A DNA stretch of 44,110 nt from Chitinophagaceae bacterium (lineage in GTDB: Bacteria > Bacteroidota > Bacteroidia > Chitinophagales > Chitinophagaceae), in NCBI GenBank assembly GCA_017998385.1, contig JAGODE010000004.1, positions 1 through 44,110 on the forward strand, in the 5' to 3' direction. This document shows, one piece after another, positions 1 through 7,827 of the stretch. The first letter of the stretch is position 1, and every line of letters starts with the position of its first letter. The notes beneath the pieces were generated by a model. The model had not been told where the DNA came from. It was given only the letters and a program-made list of their open reading frames with translations, and made no database searches. The position numbers were made by a program, and so were the translations under genes.

Positions 1-2
1 GC

Positions 3-83
3 GGAGGGCATTATATCTTACAGGAATCTTCGCTGGATTGTACTAAAGAGCTGAAAGATATTTTCCGTTTCAACCTCAATTGA
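3..83 (+). CDS. possible 3' end of an unidentified gene (partial)
   Basis: One forward frame is open from the window edge to a TGA at 81-83 and would encode 26 residues ending in DIFRFNLN. I do not recognise the family. The other two forward frames stop earlier, at 44-46 and 52-54. The only support beyond openness is position: the stop lies just before the hairpin at 94-146, and the next gene on the other side converges on the same hairpin. That is the usual arrangement around a shared terminator. The tail is too short to exclude chance. Confidence 0.3.
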   Translation, partial: GGHYILQESSLDCTKELKDIFRFNLN

Positions 84-93
84 GATGGTAAAA

Positions 94-146
94 GGTAAAG
101 GGTAGAAGGTGGAGGGCTTTGTTCCTTACACCTTCTACCCTTTACC
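94..146. terminator. 18-bp perfect inverted repeat, period-7 purine/pyrimidine hairpin
   Basis: Arms 94-111 (GGTAAAGGGTAGAAGGTG) and 129-146 are perfect reverse complements around a 17-base loop. The element lies directly after the stop of the DUF1328 gene (minus strand) and after a possible plus-strand stop at 83, so a bidirectional terminator is the simplest role. Its arms are built of roughly 7-base purine-rich units, and the same style recurs at 16801-16888, 18301-18475, 22935-23065 and 43830-43918. It therefore also belongs to a dispersed intergenic repeat family. Confidence 0.65.
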
Positions 147-159
147 CTTCTCCTTTTTA

Positions 160-324
160 TCAGGTTCTGGCTGAGCGTCCGAATATCATAGACAGGATAA
201 ACAGCACCAGGAAGATGAAGAATAATATTTTTGCTATAGAGGCAGCACCTGCCGCAATGCCGGTAAATCCAAGAATACCAGCCACAATCGCAATCAGCAG
301 AAAGGCAATAGTCCAGCGTAACAT
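160..324 (-). CDS. DUF1328 family small membrane protein
   Basis: This 54-residue protein starts [10 protein letters not shown] and ends GRSART. The ATG is at 324 and the TGA at 160-162. Two hydrophobic segments (about residues 4-22 and 29-48) are separated by a short Gly/Ala-rich turn (TGIAAGAAS). The MLRW start, the GF-GIA-GAA-IAK-LF spacing and the length match the DUF1328/YtjA family of small inner-membrane proteins. Their function is unknown, although some members are stress-induced in other bacteria. A longer reading frame overlapping this gene on the same strand does not show these features and is a shadow. The gene is monocistronic and is followed at once by the hairpin at 94-146. Confidence 0.9.
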   Translation of the reverse strand: MLRWTIAFLLIAIVAGILGFTGIAAGAASIAKILFFIFLVLFILSMIFGRSART

Positions 325-522
325 AATAAGACAATTTTGAGGTTAACAAATTACAACTCCCCTCTTTTTCTCTGTCCGCTACGTTATAATTGAAAATTTC
401 ATGCCGGGCAATTATGCTGGTCCTGAAAATGTCTATACCAGGTTTTTATGACAGAAACGGGCAAATAGTTCCCCATTTTCCGATAACCTCACGGCTTTCC
501 CGGTTATTACTCCGCGCTATGG

Positions 523-530
523 TATATTTG
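523..530 (+). promoter_or_regulatory. -7 promoter octamer upstream of obg
   Basis: TATATTTG matches the Bacteroidota sigma -7 consensus TAnnTTTG and ends 24 bases before the TTG start of obg. No clear -33 TTG/TTTG was found at the usual 19-21 base spacing. Confidence 0.4.
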
Positions 531-554
531 CCGGGCAGTTAAAGCATTGTCAAG

Positions 555-1583
555 TTGGAAAAAAGCAATTTTGTAGATCAGATCCGCATTTTTTGCCGCA
601 GTGGCCATGGAGGTCCGGGCAGCAAGCATTTTATGCGCAACAAATTCACTGCCATGGGAGGACCGGATGGTGGTGATGGCGGCCGTGGTGGCCATATTAT
701 CCTCAAAGGGAATCGTAACCTGTGGACCCTGCTTCACCTGCGTTATTTCAAAAATGTACTGGCCGAAAATGGAGAAGGCGGAAGCGGAAACAACCGAACC
801 GGCCGTTTTGGTAAGGATATCGTCCTGGAAGTACCCCTGGGTACCATCGCCCGTGACGAAGAAACGGGTCAACAGGAAGCTGAGATACTCGAAGACGGAC
901 AGGAGATCGTGTGGATTCCGGGTGGGCGCGGCGGACTGGGCAACAGTCATTTTGCCACACCAACCAACCAGGCACCCGAACATTCCCAGCCTGGCCTGCC
1001 GGGACTGGAAGGCTGGAAAGTCCTGGAATTAAAAGTGCTGGCCGATGTGGGCCTGGTAGGTTTTCCCAATGCGGGCAAATCAACCCTGCTGTCTGTAATC
1101 ACTGCCGCCAAACCCAAAATTGCCGACTATGCTTTTACTACCATCACACCCAACCTGGGCATGGTGGAGTACCGCGATGGACGCAGTTTCTGTATAGCAG
1201 ATCTGCCGGGCATTATTGAAGGCGCCGCTGAAGGTAAGGGCCTGGGACATCGTTTTCTCCGTCATATTGAACGGAACTCTATTTTACTGTTCCTTATACC
1301 GGCCGACAGCGAAAATCACTTACGCGAATTTGAAGTGCTGGTAAACGAGCTGAAACAATACAATCCCGAACTGCTGCATAAACAGTTTGTGATCGCCATC
1401 AGTAAAAGCGATATGCTAGATGCCGAACTGACCAAAGCGATCGAAGCGGAACTACCGGCAGATATCCCGCATCTTTTTATCTCATCTGTAACACAAAAAG
1501 GACTCACCGAGCTGAAAGATTTGCTCTGGAAGGTACTGAATACACCACCTCCTGCACTGGAGTCGGGTAATGTGCCGGTCTAA
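555..1583 (+). CDS. obg: GTPase Obg/CgtA (ribosome assembly)
   Basis: The 342-residue protein has the full Obg layout. The glycine-rich Obg fold (about 1-158) carries repeated GGxGG-type turns ([12 protein letters not shown]). The G domain (about 159-330) has the P-loop GFPNAGKST, switch I FTTITPN, DLPG ([16 protein letters not shown]), and SKSD in place of the usual NKxD. The OCT domain seen in Gram-positive members is absent, as in many Bacteroidota. Obg binds GTP/GDP, associates with the 50S subunit and is normally essential. The start is TTG at 555: an in-frame TAA at 540-542 limits the upstream end, and the next in-frame ATG would remove the first Obg repeats. It sits alone between a divergent small gene and the S46 peptidase. 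Confidence 0.95.
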   Translation: MEKSNFVDQIRIFCRSGHGGPGSKHFMRNKFTAMGGPDGGDGGRGGHIILKGNRNLWTLLHLRYFKNVLAENGEGGSGNNRTGRFGKDIVLEVPLGTIARDEETGQQEAEILEDGQEIVWIPGGRGGLGNSHFATPTNQAPEHSQPGLPGLEGWKVLELKVLADVGLVGFPNAGKSTLLSVITAAKPKIADYAFTTITPNLGMVEYRDGRSFCIADLPGIIEGAAEGKGLGHRFLRHIERNSILLFLIPADSENHLREFEVLVNELKQYNPELLHKQFVIAISKSDMLDAELTKAIEAELPADIPHLFISSVTQKGLTELKDLLWKVLNTPPPALESGNVPV

Positions 1584-1612
1584 GAGTCAATACCCATATC
1601 AGTTGCTTTTTG

Positions 1613-1620
1613 TAGGTTTG
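1613..1620 (+). promoter_or_regulatory. -7 promoter octamer upstream of the S46 peptidase
   Basis: TAGGTTTG matches TAnnTTTG and ends 19 bases before the ATG at 1640, which would give a leader of roughly 10-15 bases. No convincing -33 box was seen. Confidence 0.45.
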
Positions 1621-1639
1621 TTTATCTAAAAACAAATGC

Positions 1640-3805
1640 ATGAAAAAGCTTCTGGTTGCATCCTTTTTTTCGCTGATCCTGGTTATTCGTGCCGCCGCCG
1701 ATGAGGGCATGTGGCTTCCGTTACTCCTGGGCAAACAGGTGTATGGCGATATGGTTAAAAAAGGACTCAAGCTTACCAATGAACAATTATATTCTATCAA
1801 TAAAGCCTCGCTTAAAGATGCCATCGTAATTTTTGGCGGCGGCTGCACTGGTGAAATTGTAAGCGCGCAGGGGCTTTTATTTACTAACCACCATTGCGGT
1901 TACGATGTTATTGCCGGTGCCAGCAGCATGGAACATAATTATCTGCGCGATGGCTTTTATGCGGCCAATCGTGCCGAAGAAATTCCTACTACACTTTCCG
2001 TTCAGTTTCTGCTCCGCATAGACGATGTAACCAGCCTGGTACTCGACTCGCTAAAAGGACTGAGCGGTGCTGACCGGCTGACACGGCAAAATGCTGTAAT
2101 AGCTGCAATCAATGCCCGAATGAGCGACCCGACCCGGTCAGTTGAAGTACGCGTAAGCCCGCTTTTCAAAGGCAACCAGTTTCTGGCATTTGTATACCAG
2201 CGTTATTCCGATGTGCGCCTCGTAGGCGCGCCGCCCGAAAGTGTGGGTAAATTTGGTGGCGATACAGACAACTGGGAGTGGCCCCGCCATACAGGCGACT
2301 TTTCGATCTTTCGTGTGTATGCCGATGCCAGCGGACAACCAGCCAAATATGCTGCCGGCAATGTGCCTATTAAACCCAAATGGTACCTGCCTGTATCTCT
2401 GAAACCGCTGCGCGAAGGCGAGTTCTCCATGATCTGGGGCTACCCCGGCAGTACAAACCGCTATGAAAGCTCCTTCGGCATCTCGCTGGCCACCGATATC
2501 AGCAATCCCACACTGGTGAAGCTGCGCGATATCAGACTGCGATATATGTTTGAAGAAATGAAAAAAGATCCGGCTGTTAAACTGCAGCTGGCAGCCTCCT
2601 ACGCAGGTATCGCCAATTACTGGAAGTTTTATGATGGCGAAACCAAACAGCTGCTTAAATATGATATACTCGGTCAAAAGAAAAAAGCAGAAACAGCCTT
2701 TCAGGCCTGGGCCAAAGGCCGGCCGGAATATGAAAACCTGCTGAGCGACTGGTCAAAAGCCTATGATGCATGGCGGCCTTATGCCAAACACCGCCAGTTT
2801 ATTAATGAAGGTATATTGGGCTCCCCGCTGATCGCTTATGCCGCTTCGCTGCTGCAACTGGAAAAAACACTGCTGAAGACAAATGCTAAAGCAACGGAAA
2901 TAAAAAATGCGCTGGATGCAGCTGACCAGCAACGGAAACGTTTTCTTGAAGGGGAAAACAAAATTTCCGATCAGCAGATTCTGGCAGCCATCACCCGATT
3001 GTTTTACGAAGACGTACCGAAAGATCAGCACCCCGTTGGTTACTACGGCGCACTCAAAAACAACTATGGACCCTTAAACGATGATGCGACCTATAAAAAG
3101 CTGGCTGCCGATATTTTTTCAAAAACGATGATTTTTGATGATGCCCGATGGAGCAGGTTTATTGCCAATCCTGATCTGAACGTATTACAAAACGATCCGG
3201 CTTTTTCATATGCCAGTACCTTTATCGTCAATTATAACAGCAAATACCTGCCCATATTCCAGCTCTTTACTTCACGCAATGCAGATTATGGACGCATTTA
3301 TCTGAAAGGCATTATGGAAATGGATCCCAAACGCGCCGCCATGATGTATCCCGATGCCACATTTACTATGCGGGTAAGCTATGGCAATGTAAAACCCTAT
3401 CGCCCCCGCGATGGTGTTTTTTATGACTATGTAACAACCAGTAAAGGATTGCTCGAAAAATATGTACCGGGCGACTATGAGTTTGATCTGCCTGCCAGAC
3501 AGGTGGAATTGCTGAAGAAAAAAGATTTTGGACAATATGCCGATCCCATCCGGAAAGATCTTGTTATTGGCTTTATTACCACCAACGATATCACTGGCGG
3601 CAATTCCGGCTCTCCGGTTATTAATGCGCAGGGAGAGCTTATCGGACTTTGCTTTGACGGCAACTACGAAGCCCTGAGCCATAAGCTGGCATTCGACAAA
3701 GACCTGAACCGTACTATTTGCGTTGACATTCGCTATGTACTATGGTGTATAGATAAGCTGGGCGGAGCAAAGCACATTGTAGATGAACTGAAACTGGTAA
3801 AATAA
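1640..3805 (+). CDS. S46 family dipeptidyl-peptidase, DPP7-like
   Basis: This 721-residue exported serine peptidase has a signal peptide at about 1-20. The chymotrypsin-like catalytic triad of family S46 is visible: His85 in TNHHCGYD, Asp220 in PRHTGDFS, and Ser656 in GGNSGSP. The GGDTDNWEWPRH block (about 206-217) is the region that holds the peptide amino terminus in DPP7/DPP11 structures. The S1 selectivity position, 18 residues after the nucleophile, is Gly674 in LCFDGN. DPP11 (Asp/Glu-specific) has Arg there, so preference for hydrophobic P1 residues (DPP7 type) is inferred. It should release dipeptides from oligopeptides in the periplasm. It is followed at once by a 20-bp perfect hairpin that includes its stop codon. 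Confidence 0.93.
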   Translation: MKKLLVASFFSLILVIRAAADEGMWLPLLLGKQVYGDMVKKGLKLTNEQLYSINKASLKDAIVIFGGGCTGEIVSAQGLLFTNHHCGYDVIAGASSMEHNYLRDGFYAANRAEEIPTTLSVQFLLRIDDVTSLVLDSLKGLSGADRLTRQNAVIAAINARMSDPTRSVEVRVSPLFKGNQFLAFVYQRYSDVRLVGAPPESVGKFGGDTDNWEWPRHTGDFSIFRVYADASGQPAKYAAGNVPIKPKWYLPVSLKPLREGEFSMIWGYPGSTNRYESSFGISLATDISNPTLVKLRDIRLRYMFEEMKKDPAVKLQLAASYAGIANYWKFYDGETKQLLKYDILGQKKKAETAFQAWAKGRPEYENLLSDWSKAYDAWRPYAKHRQFINEGILGSPLIAYAASLLQLEKTLLKTNAKATEIKNALDAADQQRKRFLEGENKISDQQILAAITRLFYEDVPKDQHPVGYYGALKNNYGPLNDDATYKKLAADIFSKTMIFDDARWSRFIANPDLNVLQNDPAFSYASTFIVNYNSKYLPIFQLFTSRNADYGRIYLKGIMEMDPKRAAMMYPDATFTMRVSYGNVKPYRPRDGVFYDYVTTSKGLLEKYVPGDYEFDLPARQVELLKKKDFGQYADPIRKDLVIGFITTNDITGGNSGSPVINAQGELIGLCFDGNYEALSHKLAFDKDLNRTICVDIRYVLWCIDKLGGAKHIVDELKLVK

Positions 3806-3866
3806 AAGTATAAAGGTTTAAAAGTATAATGAATGTGCCCCGGCTCTTTAAACCTTTATACTTTTA
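3803..3866 (+). terminator. 20-bp perfect inverted repeat after the S46 peptidase
   Basis: The left arm 3803-3822 (TAAAAGTATAAAGGTTTAAA) and right arm 3847-3866 are perfect reverse complements with a 24-base loop. The left arm begins with the peptidase stop codon. It is AT-rich with no strong GC stem, but it is followed by a further T/A-rich stretch, so it is probably a terminator. The arm reads as repeated 8-base units (AAAAGTAT, AAAGGTTT, AAAAGTAT), in the style of the other intergenic elements here. Confidence 0.65.
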
Positions 3867-3900
3867 TACTTATTATGTATTAAACTTGTACTTAAATCAT

Positions 3901-4581
3901 TTGAACATTAAATTGAACCGTCTCGGGCCATTGTTCCTACTGCTATTTGTACTGGCAACCACTACTGCCAGTGCCCAGTTTGTGTCAAGCATGGCCACCG
4001 ATTTTAGTGTGCAACGGAATTTCGCCAGTCAGCAACGCTACTGGAGTATCGGACAAACCATCAGGGGTGAGTGGCATATGGATGCATTGAATACGGGATA
4101 TGCCTGGTTTTGTTATTACAACCGTGGAAAGTTTACCAACAATCTGACAGCCACAGCTAAAGACCCTGCTACCACTCCTGCCGGTATCGATTACCGCAAC
4201 CGGGGAGCGATCAATTTTTCGCAGCTCTCTTTTGGCTGGAAACGTTATATAGCCGGAAATGCATTTGCCGAACAGGGTGTCAACATATATGGGCTTGCGG
4301 GGTTTGGATTGCTTTTCGGAAAAGTGCTGAATAACCACGACACGCGGTTAGATACCGCTCTCTACGAAGTGCCTGTTTTGCCGGGACGAAGTAAGTATAA
4401 CAGGTTGACGCTCGATCTGGGCATTGGAGTAGAAGCACCTGTAGGCGGAGACCTTTTTATATACGGTGAATGCAAAAGCTATGTTCCGGTTTCAACTTTC
4501 CCCAACCGTTACCTGCTCAACGACAAATACACGCCTTTTCCGGTACTGCTCACAATCGGTGTGCGGGTTCTCTTTCAATGA
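3901..4581 (+). CDS. small outer-membrane beta-barrel protein of unknown function
   Basis: This protein has about 226 residues. A signal peptide (hydrophobic LFLLLFVLATTTASAQ, cut before or after the final Gln) precedes a sequence rich in alternating aromatic and hydrophobic residues that ends LTIGVRVLFQ, typical of a short outer-membrane barrel. No enzyme motif was seen. An in-frame ATG at 3829 lies inside the inverted repeat at 3803-3866 and would add a tail with no signal-peptide character. I therefore prefer the TTG at 3901, with another TTG at 3886 possible. It is followed 18 bases later by the dipeptide epimerase gene, so the two are probably co-transcribed. A specific family cannot be named. 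Confidence 0.75.
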   Translation: MNIKLNRLGPLFLLLFVLATTTASAQFVSSMATDFSVQRNFASQQRYWSIGQTIRGEWHMDALNTGYAWFCYYNRGKFTNNLTATAKDPATTPAGIDYRNRGAINFSQLSFGWKRYIAGNAFAEQGVNIYGLAGFGLLFGKVLNNHDTRLDTALYEVPVLPGRSKYNRLTLDLGIGVEAPVGGDLFIYGECKSYVPVSTFPNRYLLNDKYTPFPVLLTIGVRVLFQ

Positions 4582-4599
4582 TCTATTATAAATAACGAT

Positions 4600-5721
4600 A
4601 TGTCTACCTCATCGTCTCTTGTGATTACCCAGATAGAACTCTATAAACTGTTCATACAACTTAAAGAACCTTTTGTTATTTCCCTTGGCCCCATCTACAA
4701 TGCAGAAAATGTACTCGTAGTAATCAGGACCAACCAGGATATTACCGGTTATGGAGAGTGCAGCCCATTTATGAGCATTAACGGAGAAAGTGCAGATACC
4801 GGCCTGGTAGTAGGACAATATTTTGCCAAAGTGCTTAAAGGCACTGACCCGCTGGCTATCGACGAGCAGATTGCCCGCATGGACAAAATCATTTATGGCA
4901 ATCAGAGCATCAAAAGTGCTTTCGATATGGCACTTTATGATATCGCTGCACAACATGCCGGTATGCCGTTGTATCAATACCTGGGTGGCGTCAACAAAAC
5001 AGATATCATTACTGACTATACGGTAAGCATTGGCGAACCGGCTCAAATGGCAAAAGATGCCTTACGCATCCAGGCAGAAGGCTATCCGGCTATTAAGATA
5101 AAACTGGGCAATCACGGCCCAACCGATGTGGAGCGTATCCGGGCCATCCGTCAGGCTGTAGGCCCCGATATTCCATTGCGTATAGATGCCAATCAGGGGT
5201 GGACGGTATCCGAAGCCATTGCCACATTGCAGGCTCTTGCACCATTCGATATCCAGCATTGTGAAGAGCCGATAGCCCGCTGGGCCTTCATGGAGCTACC
5301 ACAAGTTCGTTCCGCAAGTCCCATCCCCATCATGAGCGATGAAAGCTGTGGCGATGACCACGATGCTGAGCGCCTGATTCGCCTGAAAGCCTGCGATTAT
5401 ATGAACATTAAACTGGGTAAATCTGGCGGCATATTCAAAGCGCTGAAAATGGTAAAACTGGCCGAAGCAGCCGGCATGCACCTGCAGGTAGGCGCCTTCA
5501 TGGAATCAAGACTGGCTATGACAGCCTTTGCCCATTTTGCGTGCTGCTCGCCAATCATTGAACATTATGACTTCGATACGGCTCTCATGTTTCAGGAAGA
5601 CCCTGTAAGCGGAGGCATAATATACCGCTCCAATGGCCTGATCGAACTCCCCACACAACCCGGTCTCGGCGCCAGCATTAAGCCGGAATGGGAAGAAAAG
5701 ATGGAGAAGATAATATGCTAA
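4600..5721 (+). CDS. dipeptide epimerase, enolase superfamily (L-Ala-D/L-Glu epimerase-like)
   Basis: The 373-residue protein belongs to the enolase superfamily, muconate-lactonizing subgroup. An N-terminal capping domain (about 1-130) is followed by a TIM barrel with the KxK pair Lys166/Lys168 (KIKLG), metal ligands Asp196 (DANQGW), Glu in CEEP (222-223) and Asp247 (SDES), and the Lys motif NIKLGKSGG (269-277). The DFD near 324-326 resembles the DxD that holds the dipeptide amino group in known Ala-Glu epimerases. Such enzymes invert the second residue of dipeptides, typically in murein peptide recycling. The S46 dipeptidyl-peptidase two genes upstream fits a shared dipeptide-handling role (inference). 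The exact substrate is uncertain. Confidence 0.88.
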   Translation: MSTSSSLVITQIELYKLFIQLKEPFVISLGPIYNAENVLVVIRTNQDITGYGECSPFMSINGESADTGLVVGQYFAKVLKGTDPLAIDEQIARMDKIIYGNQSIKSAFDMALYDIAAQHAGMPLYQYLGGVNKTDIITDYTVSIGEPAQMAKDALRIQAEGYPAIKIKLGNHGPTDVERIRAIRQAVGPDIPLRIDANQGWTVSEAIATLQALAPFDIQHCEEPIARWAFMELPQVRSASPIPIMSDESCGDDHDAERLIRLKACDYMNIKLGKSGGIFKALKMVKLAEAAGMHLQVGAFMESRLAMTAFAHFACCSPIIEHYDFDTALMFQEDPVSGGIIYRSNGLIELPTQPGLGASIKPEWEEKMEKIIC

Positions 5722-5730
5722 TGTGATAAA

Positions 5731-6219
5731 TGTGCTAATGGATTTGAAGATTTGAAAACCACTGTTGTCCGGGGGAAAATAAATGTGACAAAAAAGAGAC
5801 TTGATAATCAAATTTGTACAGATACTTTTGTGGGCTTTGGGAAATGTAAGCTCTCCTTGTAATATTATTGATTCTCCCCAACAGAGTGAGAACTGTTTAA
5901 TCGTTATTTCCCTGCCTTACTCAGATCGCCAAGAACGCAAAGCAGGCTAAAGATGCAGAGGGTCATTAGCACATTTGCCTATTCTTTTCTTGTGGTTCGC
6001 CAGTCGCGGAGGCAAAAAGATGGGCTAGACGGTTGTGCAAACACCATAAAAAACAGTGCATACTTACCTGTCATTCAGTTTGGAAAAATCGGGAAGGATT
6101 TATCTGCGTAAATCTGCGCCATCTGCGGGAAATTTTGCCCGCAGAAAACGCCGAATACCGAAGCTAAAGATATTTCCCCGGACAACAGTGGTTTTCAAAT
6201 CTTCAAATTCATTAGCACA
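5731..6219. repeat. 44-bp inverted repeat pair enclosing about 400 bp (period-8 family)
   Basis: Left arm 5731-5774 and right arm 6176-6219 are reverse complements with a single mismatch; 33 bases are perfect in a row, from ATTTGAAG to TCCGGGG. The outer end carries the TGTGCTAATG unit that recurs at 6901-7110, 18338-18398 and 26648-26775. The inner end carries CCACTGTTGTCCGGGG. A related copy of the inner part (CCGGACAACA followed by TTCAAATC) lies at 6984-7005. Confidence 0.85.
5801..5830 (+). promoter_or_regulatory. orphan Bacteroidota-type promoter (TTG-N19-TACTTTTG)
   Basis: TTG at 5801-5803 and TACTTTTG at 5823-5830 are separated by 19 bases and match the -33/-7 consensus. No coding sequence follows before the right repeat arm, so it would transcribe a non-coding RNA or be a leftover. 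Confidence 0.45.
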
Positions 6220-6274
6220 TCAGCACATTACCCACATTAGCACATTTTCTCTCTCCCTCTCTTCAAATCATTTT

Positions 6275-6282
6275 TACATTTG
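6275..6282 (+). promoter_or_regulatory. -7 promoter octamer of the DNA glycosylase gene
   Basis: TACATTTG matches TAnnTTTG. It overlaps the possible TTG start at 6280, so translation should begin downstream, at the GTG at 6298. Confidence 0.5.
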
Positions 6283-6297
6283 TACAAACATTTCCCG

Positions 6298-6897
6298 GTG
6301 CAGTACATTCTTCATTTATCAAAAGATGCAAAGCTACGGCGGCTGCTTGCAGATGCAGAAGGATTCAAATTGAAAAAGAGGCGTAATATCTGCAACTATC
6401 TCTGTGCCTCTATTATGAGCCAGCAGTTATCAACCAAAGTAGCAGCCGTAATTCATCAGCGCTTTCTCGGTTTATTTGACGGAAAAGAACCTTCCCCGCA
6501 AGACATCCTCGATATGCCATCGGAGCGGTTACGGGCGATTGGTCTGAGTAATGCCAAAGTGAGCTATGTAAAAAATGTGGCCGCATTTGAAATAGAGCAC
6601 GGCATGGATCATCGCCGCCTGGCAAAAATGGATAATGAAGAAGTAATTGTATACCTGACTCAGATAAAAGGAGTGGGCCGGTGGACGGTCGAGATGCTGC
6701 TCATGTTTGCCCTTGGTCGTGAAGACGTATTTGCTGTTGATGACCTGGGCATTCAGCAGGCAATGACACATCTCTATAAGCTGGACGCATCGGATAAAAA
6801 GAAGCTCCGCCAGGATATGCTGCGTATTTCGCAAAAATGGTCGCCTTACCGCACCTATGCGTGCAAGCATCTGTGGACCTGGAAAGACAGCAGATAA
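6298..6897 (+). CDS. DNA-3-methyladenine glycosylase II-like (AlkA/HhH-GPD)
   Basis: The protein has about 199 residues and starts MQYILHLSKDAKL. It contains the helix-hairpin-helix-GPD fold: LTQIKGVGRWTVEMLLMFAL at about 120-139, then the catalytic aspartate in VDDLGIQQAM (about 147-156). MSQQLS near residue 40 is the conserved IxxQQLS-like region of AlkA homologues. It should excise alkylated purines to start base-excision repair. It lacks both the N-terminal domain of E. coli AlkA and the four-cysteine iron-sulfur motif of MutY/Nth. The GTG at 6298 is chosen because the upstream TTG at 6280 lies inside the promoter octamer. It is a single gene flanked on both sides by period-8 repeats. Confidence 0.88.
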   Translation: MQYILHLSKDAKLRRLLADAEGFKLKKRRNICNYLCASIMSQQLSTKVAAVIHQRFLGLFDGKEPSPQDILDMPSERLRAIGLSNAKVSYVKNVAAFEIEHGMDHRRLAKMDNEEVIVYLTQIKGVGRWTVEMLLMFALGREDVFAVDDLGIQQAMTHLYKLDASDKKKLRQDMLRISQKWSPYRTYACKHLWTWKDSR

Positions 6898-6900
6898 GAA

Positions 6901-7110
6901 ATGTGCTAATGGGTTAATGGGTTAATGTGCTGATATGCTAATGTGCTAATGTAACGAGTGCCTTTTTAAATAGGAATTGTACCCGGACAACATTGTTCTT
7001 CAAATCCATTAACACATCAGCACATTAACCACATTAGCACATCCTCGCTCCCCATCTTCAAATTCTCAAATCCATTAGCACACCAGCACATTTATCACAT
7101 TAGCACATTA
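6901..7110. repeat. period-8 inverted repeat cluster between the glycosylase and mnmD genes
   Basis: The left side (6901-6950) consists of GTGCTAAT, GGGTTAAT and TGCTGAT-type units. The right side has their complement twice (7006-7042 and 7072-7110: CATTAGCACA and ATCAGCACATT-type units). Between them lies CCGGACAACA (6984-6993) followed by TTCAAATC, shared with 6178-6202. The two halves can fold on each other as a long imperfect hairpin. The genes on both sides point the same way. Confidence 0.8.
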
Positions 7111-7132
7111 CTTCACTTCTTCTTCAAATCAC

Positions 7133-7140
7133 TACTTTTG
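7133..7140 (+). promoter_or_regulatory. -7 promoter octamer at mnmD
   Basis: TACTTTTG matches TAnnTTTG and ends three bases before the GTG at 7144. The TTG at 7138 is part of the octamer itself, so a leaderless or near-leaderless mRNA starting at the GTG is likely. Confidence 0.5.
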
Positions 7141-7143
7141 ATT

Positions 7144-7827
7144 GTGGATCGCAAAATCATTGTTACAGCCGATGGCTCACACAGCGTACAGGTAGAAGGC
7201 ACTGCACTTACCTATCATTCCCTGCATGGCGCCATCCAGGAATCACAGCATGTTTTTATCGGGGCTGGCCTGATGCCGTGGTTGCAGCAGCAGGAAAAAC
7301 AACTGCGCATTTTCGAAATGGGCTTTGGCACCGGACTGAATGCCCTGCTGACATGGTTGCAGGCAAAACAGGGGCAACAATCTGTTTACTATATCAGCAT
7401 TGAGCAATTTCCCTTAACAGCACAGCAGGCAGCCTCATTAAACTATTGCACACAACTCAACCTGCCAGAGTGGGAGCCGGCTTTTGTGGCTATGCATACT
7501 TGCACCTGGAATCAGCCAAACCAGCTGGACCCTTATTTTACCTTACATAAAATCCAATCCAGTATCACCGACCTGGATCTCCAGGCAGAGCCTTTTCATC
7601 TTTTTTACTTCGATGCATTTGCTCCCACAGCACAGCCGGAACTATGGACAGAAGATATTTTTAAAAAATTATTTGCGCTCGCAGCTCCCGGAGCCACCTT
7701 ACTTACGTATTGCAGCAAAGGCATTGTACGCCGGGCCATGCAGGCCGCTGGCTGGCAGGTCACCAAGATTCCCGGTCCGCCCCGTAAGCGGGAAATGGTA
7801 CGCGCATCGAAAAGTACAGCTCACTAG
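7144..7827 (+). CDS. mnmD: tRNA 5-methylaminomethyl-2-thiouridine methyltransferase MnmD
   Basis: This protein of about 227 residues is the stand-alone MnmC(m)-type methyltransferase domain (DUF752). It has the SAM-binding motif FEMGFGTGLNAL (about 57-68), the FYFDAFAP block, and the C-terminal PGPPRKREM signature that is nearly diagnostic of MnmC/MnmD. It uses S-adenosylmethionine to convert nm5s2U to mnm5s2U at the wobble base of certain tRNAs. The FAD-dependent half of E. coli MnmC is absent, as usual for MnmD. The GTG at 7144 is preferred because the TTG at 7138 lies in the promoter octamer. Its stop codon overlaps the stop of the convergent response-regulator gene. Confidence 0.9.
   Translation: MDRKIIVTADGSHSVQVEGTALTYHSLHGAIQESQHVFIGAGLMPWLQQQEKQLRIFEMGFGTGLNALLTWLQAKQGQQSVYYISIEQFPLTAQQAASLNYCTQLNLPEWEPAFVAMHTCTWNQPNQLDPYFTLHKIQSSITDLDLQAEPFHLFYFDAFAPTAQPELWTEDIFKKLFALAAPGATLLTYCSKGIVRRAMQAAGWQVTKIPGPPRKREMVRASKSTAH

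Larger units (their letters stand above)
5722..6297. other. long stretch without a gene, flanked by 44-bp inverted repeats
   Basis: No reading frame here shows protein-like composition. The stretch holds a near-perfect 44-bp inverted repeat (5731-5774 and 6176-6219), a complete promoter-like sequence (5801-5830), and a short perfect hairpin (6122-6129 with 6138-6145, TCTGCGGG). Short repeated 'ATCTGCG' text lies around 6100-6130, and the promoter octamer for the glycosylase gene is at 6275-6282. It could be a repeat-derived spacer, a relic of a lost gene, or the site of a small RNA. Confidence 0.6.

Noticed and set aside
1640..3805. DPP11 (acidic-specific) assignment for the S46 peptidase
   Set aside because: The S1 position has Gly (FDGN) rather than the Arg (FDRN) expected for DPP11.
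3829..3900. ATG start of the small outer-membrane protein
   Set aside because: It lies in the loop of the hairpin after the S46 gene and would put about 24 non-signal residues before the signal peptide.
5775..6175. Insertion sequence or MITE with transposase
   Set aside because: There are long terminal inverted repeats but no transposase, no target duplication that I could see, and the arm text is shared with other intergenic repeats. Kept as a repeat only.
6056..6373. Plus-strand frame of 105 codons before the glycosylase gene
   Set aside because: It is a translation of repeat DNA (Ser/Lys/Ile-rich) and overlaps the start of the glycosylase gene in another frame.
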